From: Verrucomicrobiales bacterium
GTDB lineage: Bacteria > Verrucomicrobiota > Verrucomicrobiia > Methylacidiphilales > JAAUTS01
DNA length: 5,627 nt
Assembly (NCBI GenBank): GCA_031279715.1
Contig: JAITHY010000125.1
Coordinates: 1-5,627 of the forward strand
Reading direction: 5' to 3'
Shown here in pieces: positions 5,278-5,627 of the stretch (its first letter is position 1; each line of letters starts with the position of its first letter). The notes beneath the pieces were generated by a model. That model was not told the DNA's origin, searched no databases, and was given only the letters and a program-made list of their open reading frames with translations. The position numbers and the translations under genes were made by a program.

Positions 5278-5627
5278 TGCGTATCCTCCGTCGGGGCAAC
5301 AATAGGCCGAAGGCGCCCGCCACTAGCAACGTCGCCGCGCTGCCCACCACGCCGGCGACAGAGGTGCCGACACGGGCACTGTCAGTGTCGGCCTTGAAAG
5401 CATAATCGGGCATGAACGAGGTTTTTTCCTGAAGATCAGCGAGCGATTGGTGGAGACCGTCCGGCGATTCCAATTCCGTGGTGCCCGCGGTTTTTTCCAT
5501 GGACCATTCCAGCCCGTCAGGATATTCGGAGGCGAACCACGACAAAAATCCACCGCACAACAACGCCAGCGCCGCCATGATGACCAACGCCTTCCTGGGC
5601 ACGCTGACCGTGGCGTGTTCCCCGGCG
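5270..5627 (-). CDS. PDGLE-domain (CbiN/NikN-type) transporter component, truncated at the right edge
   Basis: The visible part has a hydrophobic segment (ALVIMAALALLCGGFLSWF), then an extracytoplasmic stretch with YPDGLEW, a second SPDGLH about 19 residues on, and MPDYAF. A closing hydrophobic segment (SVAGVVGSAATLLVAGAFGLLL) and a basic tail follow. This is the PDGLE domain of nickel/cobalt ECF importers, an accessory to the CbiM/NikM substrate-binding subunit. A GTG at 5602 or the ATG at 5578 could start a free-standing protein, but neither has a good ribosome-binding site. The frame stays open to the edge with a linker-like AGEHATVSVPRKA. I therefore favour the C-terminal end of a fused CbiM-PDGLE (NikMN) protein whose start lies outside. 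It overlaps cbiQ by 8 bp. A perfect 8-bp hairpin (5366-5392) lies within the coding sequence. Confidence 0.8.
   Translation of the reverse strand, partial: AGEHATVSVPRKALVIMAALALLCGGFLSWFASEYPDGLEWSMEKTAGTTELESPDGLHQSLADLQEKTSFMPDYAFKADTDSARVGTSVAGVVGSAATLLVAGAFGLLLPRRRIRIG
5278..5293 (-). promoter_or_regulatory. Strong ribosome-binding site deciding the TTG start of cbiQ
   Basis: On the minus strand GACGGAGGATACGCA is followed directly by TTG. The GGAGG core is 7 bases from that codon, which is ideal spacing. The site lies within the last codons of the PDGLE gene, so cbiQ translation can start while ribosomes finish that gene. Confidence 0.55.

Noticed and set aside
4651..5397. A 248-codon plus-strand open frame opposite cbiQ and the PDGLE gene
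   Set aside because: Its translation is dominated by Gln, Arg and His with no recognisable domain, and it is the complement of a convincing membrane-protein gene.
1..5627. CRISPR array or insertion sequence
   Set aside because: The short repeats have irregular spacing and both orientations, with no transposase gene, terminal repeats or target duplications visible.

Overview
The window is about 5.6 kb of moderately GC-rich bacterial DNA. Every convincing gene lies on the minus strand, so transcription runs from high to low coordinates. The gene types are a nickel ECF importer, nickel-pincer cofactor enzymes, an AsmA-like protein and a small ribbon-helix-helix protein. Together with GC-rich coding DNA interrupted by A/T runs and weak or absent Shine-Dalgarno sites at several genes, they suggest a Gram-negative bacterium. 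Verrucomicrobiota or a relative is possible, but that placement is a low-confidence inference.

Layout, in transcription order. At 5627-2211 is a tight operon. It starts with the end of a PDGLE-domain (CbiN/NikN-type) component that runs off the right edge and is probably fused to a CbiM/NikM substrate-binding part. Next come the T component CbiQ (5277-4483), the ATPase CbiO (4486-3758), LarE (3761-2976) and LarB (2966-2211). CbiQ/CbiO and CbiO/LarE each overlap by 4 bp as ATGA, and the PDGLE gene overlaps CbiQ by 8 bp. At 2210-2032 is an AT-rich spacer with two short palindromes. At 2031-1789 is a small ribbon-helix-helix-like protein. At 1788-1499 is a spacer with stem-loops and a probable promoter. 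At 1498-62 is an AsmA-like membrane-anchored protein. A further minus-strand gene may begin at 48 and leave the window.

How the genes fit: the ECF transporter should import Ni(2+). LarB makes, and LarE sulfurates, the pyridinium precursor of the nickel-pincer nucleotide used by LarA-type racemases and epimerases. LarC (nickel insertion) and LarA are not in the window and should be upstream or elsewhere.

The strongest unexplained signal is a dispersed short DNA motif, consensus CGCTGACRGTGA. Its 10-bp core CTGACGGTGA occurs six times exactly, where about 0.01 is expected by chance. Many one-mismatch variants also occur. The copies are on both strands, in at least four different codon contexts, and one 9/10 copy is intergenic, inside a terminator-like hairpin. 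This resembles a DNA uptake sequence or another genome-wide DNA signal, not a protein motif. Three convergent pairs in cbiO and cbiQ could fold as hairpins, and a sister variant, CTGATTGTCA, occurs three times.
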